Notes: generated by a model from the letters alone, not told the origin. Counted from the stretch's first letter, positions 17,157-26,390 are shown. The stretch: 64,000 bases of DNA from Candidatus Sumerlaeota bacterium (GCA_016928995.1 JAFGJS010000137.1:31760-95759); one strand, 5' to 3'. Made by a program: numbers and translations.

Positions 17157-18718
17157 ATTTCCCGAATCACTAAGGCGAGTTCTCGCGTGTCCGGCGGAAC
17201 GACCGCGCTGTTTTCCATTTCGAGTTCCAACGTCCATTGCCGCGCGTCCGCGTCATGTCGCACAGGGAAATGAATTTCATCGCAAGAATTGTCAAAAGGC
17301 TCCTCGCGTCCGCCGTTAACGCGGCAACGGCCGGGATTCACGCGGTCATTTCGCGGACAAAGCGGAGTGATGCCAAGGCGGATGAAACGCGCGCCGGGCG
17401 CGGCAGGCAGCCGCAATTTACCCTTGCGGCTCATCCAGCAGTGCGAGATAGCGCCGGCGTCATCACGCTCGAGTTGATAAAATCCGTCCTCAAAACTGAC
17501 GCCGGGCGCGTCGAGTGGAATCTCTCTGCGCTGAAACCGACCGAAGAACTTATGATACTGTCTTCCATATCCGCCGTTGATGCCCGTGGGTAATCCGCAG
17601 AAACGGCAGACCGCATTGGGATTCCAGGAGTGAATGGTGCGGCGCAGATTGCGATAGGCCGGGCCGTTCCAGATTTCATCCCATGATTGATCATTCATGT
17701 CGCCGAGTTTGGCGTTCATAATGCAGCAAGGATACACTGTGCCGTCGGCGGCGAAGTACGTATCGTTCCATGGGAAGCCGCAATGATTGACATGTGCGCC
17801 GTCGCGATGACGTGGAGCGTTTAGATTGCTCGCTTTTTTCAGCGCGTGGCGCCAGCCGTTCTTGCGCACGGCGATAGGAAAGAGCCGGACCTTGCGCGAC
17901 CAGCGCGCCAGTCTGCCTTGCAGACTGCGGCCGCGTTCCGGTCCGGTCAGGATCAACTCATGAAACGAGGGCGGCACGGTCAAGTTTACGCCTAATCGAG
18001 CAGCCTCTTTCATTGCTTTGAAGTATGCGGGCGACACCAATTCCGGCGAGTTATGCAGCGATTGCCCCGCGATTTCGGGAAAAATGTCTGCATCCGATAA
18101 AGGGAGGACAAAGATGCAATCGGCGTTATATTTTGCGGCGATCCGGACTAATTCGGGCAGGTCGCCGATGTTGTGTTTCATGGCGACGAAGTTGAAGCGC
18201 AATTCGAAACCGGCGGCTTGATCGCCAGCTTCATCGCGGCAGCGCTTGATCGTTTCGAGGATCTCCTGCATTTGTTCCCATTTGATCAGCGGCCGCACGA
18301 ATTCAAAAGTCTCTTTACGCGCTCCATCGATAGAAAGCGCGATCTGCATTTTGCCGCGCACGAATTTTGACGTGAGCTCTGGTTTGCGCAACAGGATGCC
18401 GTTCGAGGTGCAATGAACCTTGATTTTACGCCGTTGGCAATCGTCGAACATGTGATGAAAACTGCCGCCGATGAACGGTTCGCCATAGCCGATCAACTCC
18501 ACGGTCTCCACATGATCCAACAGGGCCGTGCGAATCTTCTCATAAAGCGCCGGGGGCATGTCCTCGCCAAACTTGCGATAATAATGCGCGCAATGCCGGC
18601 AGCGCGTGTTGCAGCGGTTGGTCGGCTCGATCCAGATGTGGTTGGGTTGATGTCGCACATGGTCGGGCAAGCAGCGGCAGTCGGTTTTCTCATCGATATG
18701 CAGCGGGGAGTTTTGCAT
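17141..18718 (-). CDS. Radical SAM/SPASM protein with C-terminal beta-rich domain
   Basis: A 525-residue enzyme that should cleave S-adenosylmethionine at a [4Fe-4S] cluster bound by C36, C40 and C43 (CNTRCRHC). The SAM-binding GYGEP follows at about residue 97. A SPASM-type second cluster region is visible at about residues 315-380 (CGFPWNDTYFAADGTVYPCC, then CRFCGLPTG). The last 130 or so residues form a beta-rich segment (RKGKLRLPAAPGARFIRLGITPL) not needed for catalysis, perhaps for substrate recognition. It is next to glycosyltransferase genes on the opposite strand, which suggests but does not prove a role in surface-polymer modification. Confidence 0.85.
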   Translation of the reverse strand: MQNSPLHIDEKTDCRCLPDHVRHQPNHIWIEPTNRCNTRCRHCAHYYRKFGEDMPPALYEKIRTALLDHVETVELIGYGEPFIGGSFHHMFDDCQRRKIKVHCTSNGILLRKPELTSKFVRGKMQIALSIDGARKETFEFVRPLIKWEQMQEILETIKRCRDEAGDQAAGFELRFNFVAMKHNIGDLPELVRIAAKYNADCIFVLPLSDADIFPEIAGQSLHNSPELVSPAYFKAMKEAARLGVNLTVPPSFHELILTGPERGRSLQGRLARWSRKVRLFPIAVRKNGWRHALKKASNLNAPRHRDGAHVNHCGFPWNDTYFAADGTVYPCCIMNAKLGDMNDQSWDEIWNGPAYRNLRRTIHSWNPNAVCRFCGLPTGINGGYGRQYHKFFGRFQRREIPLDAPGVSFEDGFYQLERDDAGAISHCWMSRKGKLRLPAAPGARFIRLGITPLCPRNDRVNPGRCRVNGGREEPFDNSCDEIHFPVRHDADARQWTLELEMENSAVVPPDTRELALVIREIHLLF

Positions 18719-18724
18719 GTGCGT

Positions 18725-19633
18725 TTACTTCAACATACCCTTTTCGCGTAGGTATTTCATGATCAGTTCGTCGAACGGCAGGTCGGTGCGGCTGAGCAGG
18801 TAGGTCATGCCGTAGCGCGTGCTGTAATCGCGGATTTGCGTGCAGTACGCCTCCACCGTGCGGCGGTATTGTTTGAGCAAGGCCGGTGTGACGCTGACTT
18901 CGGCCTTGTCGTCGAACTCGCAATCGATCAGCTCCATGTGGCCCTGCATCTCAGGCTCCATCTCCTCTTTGTCCAGCACGTGGATCACGAACACTTCGTA
19001 GTTGCCGTGAAGGAAATACTTCAATGCGTCTTCGTAGCCGTTTTGATCGAGGAAGTCGCTGATCAGCACGACGATGCCGCGCTGGCGGTTTTTCTGGACG
19101 AAGTTCTTGCAGGTCTCGCCGAGGCTGGTTTGGCCGTCCGGCTCGATCTGCTGGAGGAATTCGAGCATGCGCCAGACATAAGCGCGGCCGCGGGCGGGCT
19201 TCATTTCGTCCTTTACGCCATTGGCGAAGGCGCTGATCGCCACCTTGTCCTGATGCGTAAGGCCGATGTAGGCCAGGGCGGCGGCGACTTTCTTGGCGTA
19301 AAGCAGCTTCTGCGGATCGCCGAACTCCATCGACTTGCTGGCGTCGAGGATGATGTAGAAGAAAAGGTCGAGCTCCTCCATGAAGAGCTTGAGGAAAAAG
19401 CGGTCGAGACGGCCGTAGATGTTCCAGTCGATGTGGCGCAGGTCGTCGCCGCGCACATAGTCGCGGTAATCGGCGAACTCGATGCTGACGCCGCGCCGCT
19501 TGCTGCGCCGCTCGCCGCGCATCCTGCCGCCGAAGACCTTCTTCGCGGTGATCTGGAGCTGCTCCAGTTTCTTCAGGAACTGCGGATCGAGCAATTCCTT
19601 CGCCGCCTGGGTTTGTGCGTTTGTTTCGGGCAT
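18725..19633 (-). CDS. DUF58 domain protein
   Basis: A 302-residue cytoplasmic protein of the DUF58 family, which usually works with a MoxR AAA+ ATPase. The family signature is clear: GRMRGERRSKRRGVSIEFADYRDYVRGDDLRHIDWNIYGR, followed by a vWA-like domain beginning FYIILDASKSMEFG with MIDAS-type D-x-S-x-S. No moxR gene is adjacent, which is unusual. It lies 6 bp from the radical SAM gene on the same strand. A possible vWA counterpart is encoded far away at 47483. Confidence 0.9.
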   Translation of the reverse strand: MPETNAQTQAAKELLDPQFLKKLEQLQITAKKVFGGRMRGERRSKRRGVSIEFADYRDYVRGDDLRHIDWNIYGRLDRFFLKLFMEELDLFFYIILDASKSMEFGDPQKLLYAKKVAAALAYIGLTHQDKVAISAFANGVKDEMKPARGRAYVWRMLEFLQQIEPDGQTSLGETCKNFVQKNRQRGIVVLISDFLDQNGYEDALKYFLHGNYEVFVIHVLDKEEMEPEMQGHMELIDCEFDDKAEVSVTPALLKQYRRTVEAYCTQIRDYSTRYGMTYLLSRTDLPFDELIMKYLREKGMLK

Positions 19634-19772
19634 GATCGTCTCTCGATGTTTCTATGATAGAAAACATCGCGCAAAAAAAGTTCCCGGTGAATTTAGCAGC
19701 CGCGAGGCGAGTCGCGCAATGGAAATTCGCCGGTCATACAGCGTTAAGATGGATTTGGTTGAAAATATTGAG

Positions 19773-20696
19773 TCAGGTCATATTTTGCGGAATAACCTTG
19801 CAAGGCGATACGATATATTGTTCCAGTCCGGAACTGGACAACATTCCAACTGCGATGAGTTTGTTTTCCGGATTCAACAGAAAGCAATGATCTTCCGGGA
19901 TCGTCACTTTCTGAGTCTGCCCGGCGTCCAGCATAACAGGATTGCCGTGTTGAATGCTGTGCGCTTGTTCTTCGTTTAAACCGATAACGGGATAATGTAA
20001 TTGGCGGACGAATGTATCCGGCGGAATGAGCGCCGTATGAAGCGCGTCTGGATTGTCCGGCGATAATGCATCGAGCGTCACGGCGCGATCCACACTGAAC
20101 GGTCCGATGGTCGTGCGGCGGATCGACAGGCAGTATGCCGCGCTGCCCAGCGCTTCGCCCAGGTCTCGCACCAGCGAACGGATGTACGTCCCTGTGGAGA
20201 CCTCGGCTTCCAGTTCGAACTCCGGCATTGCAAAGCGCAGCAGCTCCAACCGTTCCACGAACGTCCGGCGAATGGGCCGCTCGACCGGCTTGCCCTTGCG
20301 CGCCAGTTGATACAGCCGTTTGCCGCCGATCTGCACCGCGGAATATGCCGGGACGCGCTGCTCGATTTCACCACGGAACGCTTCTATCGCGCGCTCTATC
20401 TGTTCGCGTGAGACTTGCGGCGCGTCCGGGAGTTCCTGGATTTCACCCTGCCGGTCGTCCGTGGTGGATGCCGCGCCCAAGCGCCCGGTGGTCCGGTATG
20501 TTTTTCGAAGGCCGTCCATGTATTCAAAAATTTTTGTGGCGAATCCCAAGCCGATGATCAGCAGACCGCTCGCCGCTGGATCGAGCGTGCCGGAATGTCC
20601 CACGCGTTTTTGCCGGGCGGCGCGCCGTACACGGGCAACGACATCGTGGGATGTCGGGCCTTCGTGCTTGTCGATCAAAAGGAATCCGTGAATCAT
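19773..20696 (-). CDS. truB: tRNA pseudouridine(55) synthase TruB
   Basis: Converts uridine 55 in the T loop of tRNA to pseudouridine. The catalytic aspartate is D39 in RVGHSGTLDPAASGLL. Other family landmarks are GFLLIDKHEGPTSHDVV (residues 4-20), RVPAYSAVQIGGKRLYQLAR, and STGTYIRSLVRDLGEAL. The C-terminal 60 or so residues probably form the PUA-like RNA-binding part. The gene is isolated from its common neighbours (nusA, infB, rbfA, ribF). A 139-bp gap without a gene separates it from the DUF58 gene. Confidence 0.95.
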   Translation of the reverse strand: MIHGFLLIDKHEGPTSHDVVARVRRAARQKRVGHSGTLDPAASGLLIIGLGFATKIFEYMDGLRKTYRTTGRLGAASTTDDRQGEIQELPDAPQVSREQIERAIEAFRGEIEQRVPAYSAVQIGGKRLYQLARKGKPVERPIRRTFVERLELLRFAMPEFELEAEVSTGTYIRSLVRDLGEALGSAAYCLSIRRTTIGPFSVDRAVTLDALSPDNPDALHTALIPPDTFVRQLHYPVIGLNEEQAHSIQHGNPVMLDAGQTQKVTIPEDHCFLLNPENKLIAVGMLSSSGLEQYIVSPCKVIPQNMT

Positions 20697-20778
20697 CGCG
20701 GTTGTCTCACCATCTATCGCGGTTTGCCATGCAAGAGCCGCTGTGATTTTTGAACGGAATATCGTCGGAAGAAAGTCG

Positions 20779-21849
20779 TTATTGATCCGGCAAATGGATG
20801 CGGTACACGGCGATCCCTGCGTCGTGATCCGAGACGAAAACAGAGTCGCCTTCCCAGATCATGGTTTGAGCTCGTCGCCCGAAAGCCGCGCTTTCGATCA
20901 GCTGCGGATTCTGACGGTCGCGGATGTCGTAGAGCGCCAATCCCGCCTTATGATACAGCACCAGCAACCAGTCGCCGTGAATCTGCATCGCCATTGAAGC
21001 ATCGTCCGGTTTGTAAACCTGGCTGATGCTCTGCGGATTGGCAGGATCGGTCAGGTCGTATATGATCACTCCCAGTTCGCGGTTTTGATTGAACAAAAAC
21101 GAACCTTGTACGACCGCATCATCGCAATAGCTGCTCGTCGTAAAATTGCGCAACGGATGCAGTTGATCACCGGTATAATGAAATACGCGCATTCCGCCAT
21201 CGCGGCCGTCGGCGAGGTACAGATGCTCGCCGGCCCAATCCGCCTGCTTGGAATAATCCACGATGCTGAAACGAGTCTCCAGCTTTGGATGAGCGGGATT
21301 TTGCAGGCCGAATAACGAAACTCCGCCGCCGCCATGCGCCAACAGCAGTTTGCCTTCGCGCAGACGCACGGCCGTCGCGATGCCGGGAACCTGCTCTTCA
21401 TGCAGCAGTTTGGGGCGCATCGTCGTCTGAAGCTCCAGCGTCGTCAATCCACGAAACCGGTCCGCCGTATAAAGATATACGCCGTCATACTCCATCGATA
21501 TTGGATTGAATTCGCCGTCGGTCCATGCCTGTTCCATTTGAATAGAGTTCCCGATTTCCCAGCGATAGAGTTCCAAGCCGTTGAGCGAGCGCGCGACGTA
21601 AAGCCATGGCTCGATCCAGATCAGATCTTTGACGATGCCATGAACTGGAGCGAGGTCCACCAGTTCGATGATCGAGCCTATCGGTTGAACGTGCGCGAGG
21701 CCGGTTTTCACAGGTTCGGGCTTGGGGCGTTCCGGCTGCGGCGTTATCCACAGGATCAGCCCCCATGCGGCGATTCCAACCGCCGGCGGAATCCACATCA
21801 AAGCGCGCCTTACGGCTCCTTGTTTGTTTCGAGCCATCTTTTCACCCAT
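20779..21849 (-). CDS. Membrane-anchored LVIVD-repeat beta-propeller protein
   Basis: A 356-residue protein with one N-terminal membrane helix (MWIPPAVGIAAWGLILWI) and a periplasmic or extracellular domain. Repeats of the LVIVD type run along the chain, such as FRGLTTLELQT, GGGVSLFGLQNPAHPKLETR, ELGVIIYDLTDPANPQSISQV, KAGLALYDIRDRQNPQLIES and DAGIAVYRI, indicating a beta-propeller. The family has no firm biochemical role; protein or ligand binding at the cell surface is likely. It is monocistronic in appearance, with 82 bp to truB. Confidence 0.75.
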   Translation of the reverse strand: MGEKMARNKQGAVRRALMWIPPAVGIAAWGLILWITPQPERPKPEPVKTGLAHVQPIGSIIELVDLAPVHGIVKDLIWIEPWLYVARSLNGLELYRWEIGNSIQMEQAWTDGEFNPISMEYDGVYLYTADRFRGLTTLELQTTMRPKLLHEEQVPGIATAVRLREGKLLLAHGGGGVSLFGLQNPAHPKLETRFSIVDYSKQADWAGEHLYLADGRDGGMRVFHYTGDQLHPLRNFTTSSYCDDAVVQGSFLFNQNRELGVIIYDLTDPANPQSISQVYKPDDASMAMQIHGDWLLVLYHKAGLALYDIRDRQNPQLIESAAFGRRAQTMIWEGDSVFVSDHDAGIAVYRIHLPDQ

Positions 21850-21977
21850 TTTTAAGATGCGACATACGGCGTCAGTTCTTCACCATGTTCTATTTGACAG
21901 CATAAAATCAAGGGATTAACATCCCCTGCGTTTGTTGCGGCGATTGCGTCGCGCGTCATTTTTCCTTCAGCACACGC

Positions 21978-22430
21978 ATGACAGAATCTAGTGATTGGTC
22001 GTTCGAGATGGAATCTTTATTGATTTGTGGCCTGAACTGGCTGGTTCCGGGGCTTGGTTTTTTTATCAAAGGCCGGAGAATACATGGAGTAGCGCTCTTT
22101 TTGGCGCTCAGCGTTTGCATTGCAATCGGCATTGCGCTGCACGGCTCCATTGTGCTGCCGGAACTGGATCGCAGCAGCGATGGCTTCAACTGGGTCAATA
22201 TCTTGAGTTACGTCGGTCAACTCGGTTATGGCGGGGCGGGACTCATCCTTTCGTTGCTGGATAAGCTGGGGAAAAATTTCTGGTATGACGCTGCGCACCC
22301 GCTGTCCGATCTGGCCTCGTTGTATTTCCTGGTCGCGGGCGCGATGAATTATTTCGCCACCTGCAACTTGTACGACCGCTACTACGGCGCCCATGCCGGC
22401 GAATTATCCGCCGCGCATGGGAAAAAATAA
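21978..22430 (+). CDS. DUF6677-like small membrane protein
   Basis: A 150-residue protein with about four hydrophobic segments. The opening LLICGLNWLVPGLGFFIKGRRIHGVALFLAL is the recognisable feature: this lead and the basic GRR loop are characteristic of the DUF6677 group. Function unknown. An internal ATG at 22008 would remove 10 residues and start directly at the conserved part. It is followed after 20 bp by a short membrane protein gene on the same strand, so the two probably form an operon. Confidence 0.7.
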   Translation: MTESSDWSFEMESLLICGLNWLVPGLGFFIKGRRIHGVALFLALSVCIAIGIALHGSIVLPELDRSSDGFNWVNILSYVGQLGYGGAGLILSLLDKLGKNFWYDAAHPLSDLASLYFLVAGAMNYFATCNLYDRYYGAHAGELSAAHGKK

Positions 22431-22450
22431 TCGCGAAAGAGAGCCTCTGC

Positions 22451-22639
22451 ATGCTCGCTAAAGGCCTGATCCACGTTTTTTCCTTCCTGATGCTCTCCTT
22501 TGTCGTGTGCCTGGTGCTGGGATTGAATGAATCGGACGAGTGGCGCGTGGTCGCTGGCTCCGTGCTGCGCCGCTGGGCCAAATTCACGCTGGCCATGGTC
22601 CTGATCTCCGTCGCCGTCATCCTCCTCGGCGGCTTCTGA
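22451..22639 (+). CDS. Short two-helix membrane protein
   Basis: The 62-residue product has two transmembrane helices (FLMLSFVVCLVLGL and FTLAMVLISVAVILLGGF). A purine-rich GAAAGAGAG lies about 8 nt before the ATG, supporting translation. The gene directly follows the DUF6677-like gene, so a shared membrane role is likely, but I do not recognise the family. Confidence 0.62.
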   Translation: MLAKGLIHVFSFLMLSFVVCLVLGLNESDEWRVVAGSVLRRWAKFTLAMVLISVAVILLGGF

Positions 22640-22770
22640 TGCTTACCCGCATCGAGAAGATGCCCTTCGGCAATTTTCAGAAACAAATCAATCATAACGC
22701 TGTCATATACTTGAGTTGAACGGATGGGCATGATTGATGGTTCCATTCTTTACGATGGAGTTGTTTTGCT

Positions 22771-24225
22771 ATGATCCTTAAGCAATCATCCAAGGCGTTG
22801 GGAACGATTGTGCTGACCGCGTTGGGAGCGGTTTGCTATGCCTTGGCGTTTCCGCCGATGGAATGGGCGTCGTTGGGCTGGCTGGCGTTTTTATGCTGGA
22901 TGCTGGCTATCGGAAGGCGTTCGGAGCGATGGCAGTTGTATGGCATGCTTGCCGGAGGATACATTGTCGCGGCGTTGGGACTGTGGTGGTTGACAGCGAT
23001 CTTTGATGTGTATGCGGCGTGTCTCTGGATTATTTTCGCGGCCTATTTCGCGATATGGGGCGGATTGCTGCATATGACGGAAAAGCAATCCATGTGGCTT
23101 CGCTTGCTGTGGCCGGCCGTGGCTTGGTGTGCATTGGAGTATGTCAAAGGCGAATTGAATCCCTTGCGTTTTTCATGGCTCTCCTTGGGGTATTCGCAGA
23201 TCAATTGGCTTGGTTTTACGCTGGCGTCCTGGATCGGAGTGTACGGCGTTTCGTTTCTCATGGTGCTCTGGGCGACGCTGACGATGGAACTCCTGCATAC
23301 TTTTCATCGTGATCGTTTGCGCAAACAGGGCGTGGCATTGGCGGCGCTGGCGGCGATTCCGCTGCTGGCGTGCATACCGGCAGGGGAGTGGTCGGGACCG
23401 GCGATTGGCACAGCGCGGTTGCAGCAATACAGCGATGATCAAGGAGCAGCGGGGATTCGCACATCGAATTATGGTCATGAGAAGGCGGTCGATTTGGTCG
23501 TCTGGCCGGAATACTGTTTTAATGACAATCCATCCAAGCCAAACGCCGCTTGTTTGCGGGTGATCCAACGAGCAGCGCAGGTTTCTCACTGGGGCATTAT
23601 CGTAGGGGCGATCCAGGAAGCCGAAGACGGAGCGGATTTTTACAACACTGCGTTTTTCATCGATCCATCAGGCGCAATCATCGGGAGCGCGGTGAAGAAT
23701 CAGCCGATTCAGTTGATGAAGGACGGGCTGCCGGCGAAGGAAGTGACAGTGATCGAGCATGCCGTCGCCGATGGCGCAACCACGCGCACATTGCGCTTTG
23801 GCGTTGGCATATGCTATGACGGAAGCTACCAGCAGTACGTTCGGCGAATGGCGCAACGTGACGCGGAAACATTGATCTTTCCTGCGCTGAATTTGGAGCC
23901 CTGGGGCGCCATGCAACACACGCAGCATCAACGGCTATTTCAGTTTCGCGCAGCAGAGACGCATCTCCCAGTCTTAGTCGCGGCGTTCAGCGGTCCGACG
24001 TTCGTCGCGATGCCGAACGGAGCGTCCGGACCGCTTCTGCCTTATCATCAAACGGCGGAACTTGACGTGGAAATACCCGCGAGAGGCGGGCGTACGCTAT
24101 TCATCCTTGGCGGCTGGTTGGTCGCCCCCCTTTGTTTAATGCTAGCCATTGGCGCGCTGGCGTTCATGCTGTTGCATCGGCGCATCAAGCCGCAGGCTGA
24201 TCAGTCCCAAGAGGATGGCGCATAA
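22771..24225 (+). CDS. lnt: Apolipoprotein N-acyltransferase
   Basis: Transfers the third acyl chain to the N-terminal cysteine of lipoproteins in the inner membrane. About six N-terminal helices are followed by a periplasmic nitrilase-like domain. The triad is visible as Glu in VVWPEY, Lys in SAVKNQPIQLMKDG or the nearby conserved position, and Cys in FGVGICYDGSY. Also seen are GYSQINW near the last N-terminal helices and RAAETHLPVL. The usual V-P-F-G-E loop around the lysine is replaced by NQPIQLMKDGLP, a departure from the canonical enzyme. A final helix closes the protein. It converges on the next gene with 10 bp between stops. Confidence 0.88.
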   Translation: MILKQSSKALGTIVLTALGAVCYALAFPPMEWASLGWLAFLCWMLAIGRRSERWQLYGMLAGGYIVAALGLWWLTAIFDVYAACLWIIFAAYFAIWGGLLHMTEKQSMWLRLLWPAVAWCALEYVKGELNPLRFSWLSLGYSQINWLGFTLASWIGVYGVSFLMVLWATLTMELLHTFHRDRLRKQGVALAALAAIPLLACIPAGEWSGPAIGTARLQQYSDDQGAAGIRTSNYGHEKAVDLVVWPEYCFNDNPSKPNAACLRVIQRAAQVSHWGIIVGAIQEAEDGADFYNTAFFIDPSGAIIGSAVKNQPIQLMKDGLPAKEVTVIEHAVADGATTRTLRFGVGICYDGSYQQYVRRMAQRDAETLIFPALNLEPWGAMQHTQHQRLFQFRAAETHLPVLVAAFSGPTFVAMPNGASGPLLPYHQTAELDVEIPARGGRTLFILGGWLVAPLCLMLAIGALAFMLLHRRIKPQADQSQEDGA

Positions 24226-24235
24226 TCCGATGCCT

Positions 24236-25783
24236 TCAGTCCAAAGAATGCGGCGGCGCCCAGTTCGGCGCTTTATGGCTGCATTCGGGATACTGACCGA
24301 TAGGATTGAGCGTGTATTTGCCTCCAGATGGACACTTCGGCGCTGTGCGCAGATAATTGTTGGGGCCGACCAGCGTCGCGATGCCGCCGGGGATTTCATC
24401 GCCTTCGTTCAGGTTGTTGTCCAGCGCGTATTGCCACTTTGCGCCGTCGAGTTTGGAAAGGTTCTCCTGACAGGCGCGGCCCCTGGCTGTTTCGCGCGCG
24501 CGGATGAACGAGGGAATCGCGATGGCCGTGAGGATTCCACCCGCGGCCGGGCCGTTCATCGTCATCATTAGGGCTTGCGGGCTTAGGCGGTTGGGCGATC
24601 GTGCGATCCACCATGCGCCGTCCGGGAGATTGACGCGGATCATGACATTGGGCGCGGGTTTTTCTCCGGCTTGAGTCGCGCCGTCCAGCAGCATTTGCGA
24701 CATGACCTGCATCCCGATTTTTTGCTGTTCCTCGGTTGCGTTTTCCATGCCGGCCAGAAACATGCCGGCGATCACTTGACGCAACCGCCCATTGGAATAA
24801 TGCATGCCGTTGCCTTCCGCAGGCAGCCCCATAAACATGCGCTGGAATTCGGGATTGCTTCCGAGATTTTCGGAGGAGGCGTGGGCGCCGATGATTTGGC
24901 CGAGATATTCCTGGCTGCTGGCGAGGATCAGGATGTTTTCATGCTGACCGACAGCCGGGGAAAATGGAACATCGGGGGGCGTGCTGATGACTTTGACCGG
25001 TATGCCTTCGACTTCATATTCGCCCATGGGAAACGGCGATAGCTCGAATTTTCCAGTGAGGTAACGCAGCGGCGCGTCGTTCTTCACGCGAACCAACAGT
25101 GCGACGTCAACGAATGGGATTTTCATCCCGGCAGGCTGGCTCGGAAAGAACTCCTCTTCATCAAAATCGAGCAGCAAGGCGTATTCATCGCCCAAGCCCT
25201 CGAGCAGTGTGTCGAGATTTGTAGCCAGTTGCATTTGGAGCATCATCAAAACGCCTTCCAACTGCGACTGCTGCTTTTGCGTGCCGTGTTGCGCGAACGT
25301 CTCGCGCAGCCCTTTAACGAGTTGACCGAAATTCAGATCCTCACAATGGAAGAGCTCGGTTTGCGCCGGAGCGTAGCGCAGCAAGTCAAAGGCGTGCGGC
25401 TCTCCGCCGAGGGATTCGAGCAATCCCTTGCGTCGCTCGGACGGGATGTGCAGGAAAATTTTATTCAAATAGTGATCTTCTTCGCGAATGCTGCTGGCGC
25501 CGACATCTTCGATGCCGTAGAGTCCCGAGGCGATGCTCAGTAATTTTATGATGGATACGACTTCTTCGGCTTTGGGATCGTGAAGGGTGGAGCTCATCAG
25601 CTCCGTCAATGTCTCAACCTGGCTTTGCATCACATCTTCGATGTCCATGTAGACATAGAGCACGCCGCCCCGGTCGAGGCGCTGTTCCACTTTCTGGAAA
25701 TCGCTGGATGGTTCCTGGGCGAAAGCGATGTTCGCCAGCACCATCCCCATCATGATCAGCCACGTGTGTCGTTTGGTTGACAT
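24236..25783 (-). CDS. Secreted protein with a C-terminal pseudopilin-like domain
   Basis: A 515-residue protein with a cleavable signal peptide (LIMMGMVLANIAFA). Residues about 25-400 form a globular domain resembling the DUF3352 type (VLYVYMDIEDV, LGDEYALLLDFDEEEF, ILILASSQEYLGQIIG). From residue 415 to the end the sequence looks like a type II secretion/type IV pseudopilin core: GGILTAIAIPSFIRARETAR, then CQENLSKLDGAKWQYALDNN, and a CPSGGKYTLN segment. In ordinary pilins this helix is at the very N-terminus after a prepilin signal; here it is internal and lacks the GFTLxE cleavage motif. Fusion seems likely. Function unknown. Confidence 0.72.
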   Translation of the reverse strand: MSTKRHTWLIMMGMVLANIAFAQEPSSDFQKVEQRLDRGGVLYVYMDIEDVMQSQVETLTELMSSTLHDPKAEEVVSIIKLLSIASGLYGIEDVGASSIREEDHYLNKIFLHIPSERRKGLLESLGGEPHAFDLLRYAPAQTELFHCEDLNFGQLVKGLRETFAQHGTQKQQSQLEGVLMMLQMQLATNLDTLLEGLGDEYALLLDFDEEEFFPSQPAGMKIPFVDVALLVRVKNDAPLRYLTGKFELSPFPMGEYEVEGIPVKVISTPPDVPFSPAVGQHENILILASSQEYLGQIIGAHASSENLGSNPEFQRMFMGLPAEGNGMHYSNGRLRQVIAGMFLAGMENATEEQQKIGMQVMSQMLLDGATQAGEKPAPNVMIRVNLPDGAWWIARSPNRLSPQALMMTMNGPAAGGILTAIAIPSFIRARETARGRACQENLSKLDGAKWQYALDNNLNEGDEIPGGIATLVGPNNYLRTAPKCPSGGKYTLNPIGQYPECSHKAPNWAPPHSLD

Positions 25784-25914
25784 AGCCGGTGCTCCCTTTG
25801 CTTTGGATTTCGTTTATAAAATCATGAGTCGTTCGTTGCGGTGGGACGCCTTGAATTTCTGATACTTATTACGTTTCTATTGTTACTGGCGGCTTATATC
25901 GCTGTCAACTCTTC

Positions 25915-25944
25915 TTGACAACCGGCCTGCACGGTTCGTAGGGT
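25915..25944 (+). promoter_or_regulatory. Candidate sigma-70 promoter of the riboswitch operon
   Basis: A perfect TTGACA lies at 25915-25920 and TAGGGT at 25939-25944 with an 18-bp spacer. This would start transcription near 25950, about 35 nt ahead of the cobalamin riboswitch. The -10 element is weak, so the call rests mainly on position and the -35 match. Confidence 0.4.
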
Positions 25945-25983
25945 TCTTTTTTGTTATCAACGCTTTTCGTATGATCCGTTGAT

Positions 25984-26168
25984 TGCAGCAGGTGTCTCAA
26001 ATCCCGGATGCGCGTGCTTCGGGGGGAGAGAGTAAAAGGGAAGTCCGTGTGAATCGGACGCGATCCCGTCACTGTAATTGGCGACGGCGACCCCATCACG
26101 CCACTGGCCCGGTTGGGCTGGGAAGGCGGGGAACGCCGGATGACCCATGAGCCAGGAAACCTGCCTGC
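25984..26168 (+). promoter_or_regulatory. Cobalamin riboswitch
   Basis: The conserved landmarks of the B12 aptamer occur in order: a 5' arm with GCAGGT near 25987, AGGGAAGTCCGTGTGAATC at about 26037-26055, CCCGTCACTGT at 26065-26075, CGCCACTGG at 26099-26107, GGGAAGGCGG at 26120-26129, and GATGACCCATGAGCCAGGAA then ACCTGC at 26139-26164, the last closing P1 with the 5' arm. It points toward the operon beginning at 26391. Known riboswitches of this class usually repress downstream genes when cobalamin is abundant, so the operon should be on when B12 is scarce. The expression platform lies in the following 220 nt and was not resolved. Confidence 0.93.
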
Positions 26169-26308
26169 TGCCCGACCGTGACTCGACCTTTTTCGAGGAT
26201 GAAAAGGCGGGGCGAACCGTGGCCAGCTTAAACCGCATATTCTGTATCCCTCGCGGGCTTTTTCTTTTCGCTGTGTCATTCTGTTTAATCGCTTCCCTTT
26301 TTGCATAG

Positions 26309-26324
26309 GACCGTCCGGACGGTC
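26309..26324. repeat. Perfect 16-bp palindrome between riboswitch and first gene
   Basis: GACCGTCCGGACGGTC is self-complementary over its full length. It lies 66 bp before the start codon, within the leader after the aptamer. It may fold in the RNA as part of the expression platform or serve as a protein-binding operator. It is not followed by a run of T residues. Confidence 0.45.
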
Positions 26325-26390
26325 TGAATGCTATTCCTTTGATTCGGTGAGATCCACGGCGGAATGACTCAGGCACGAGGAGATGCCGCC

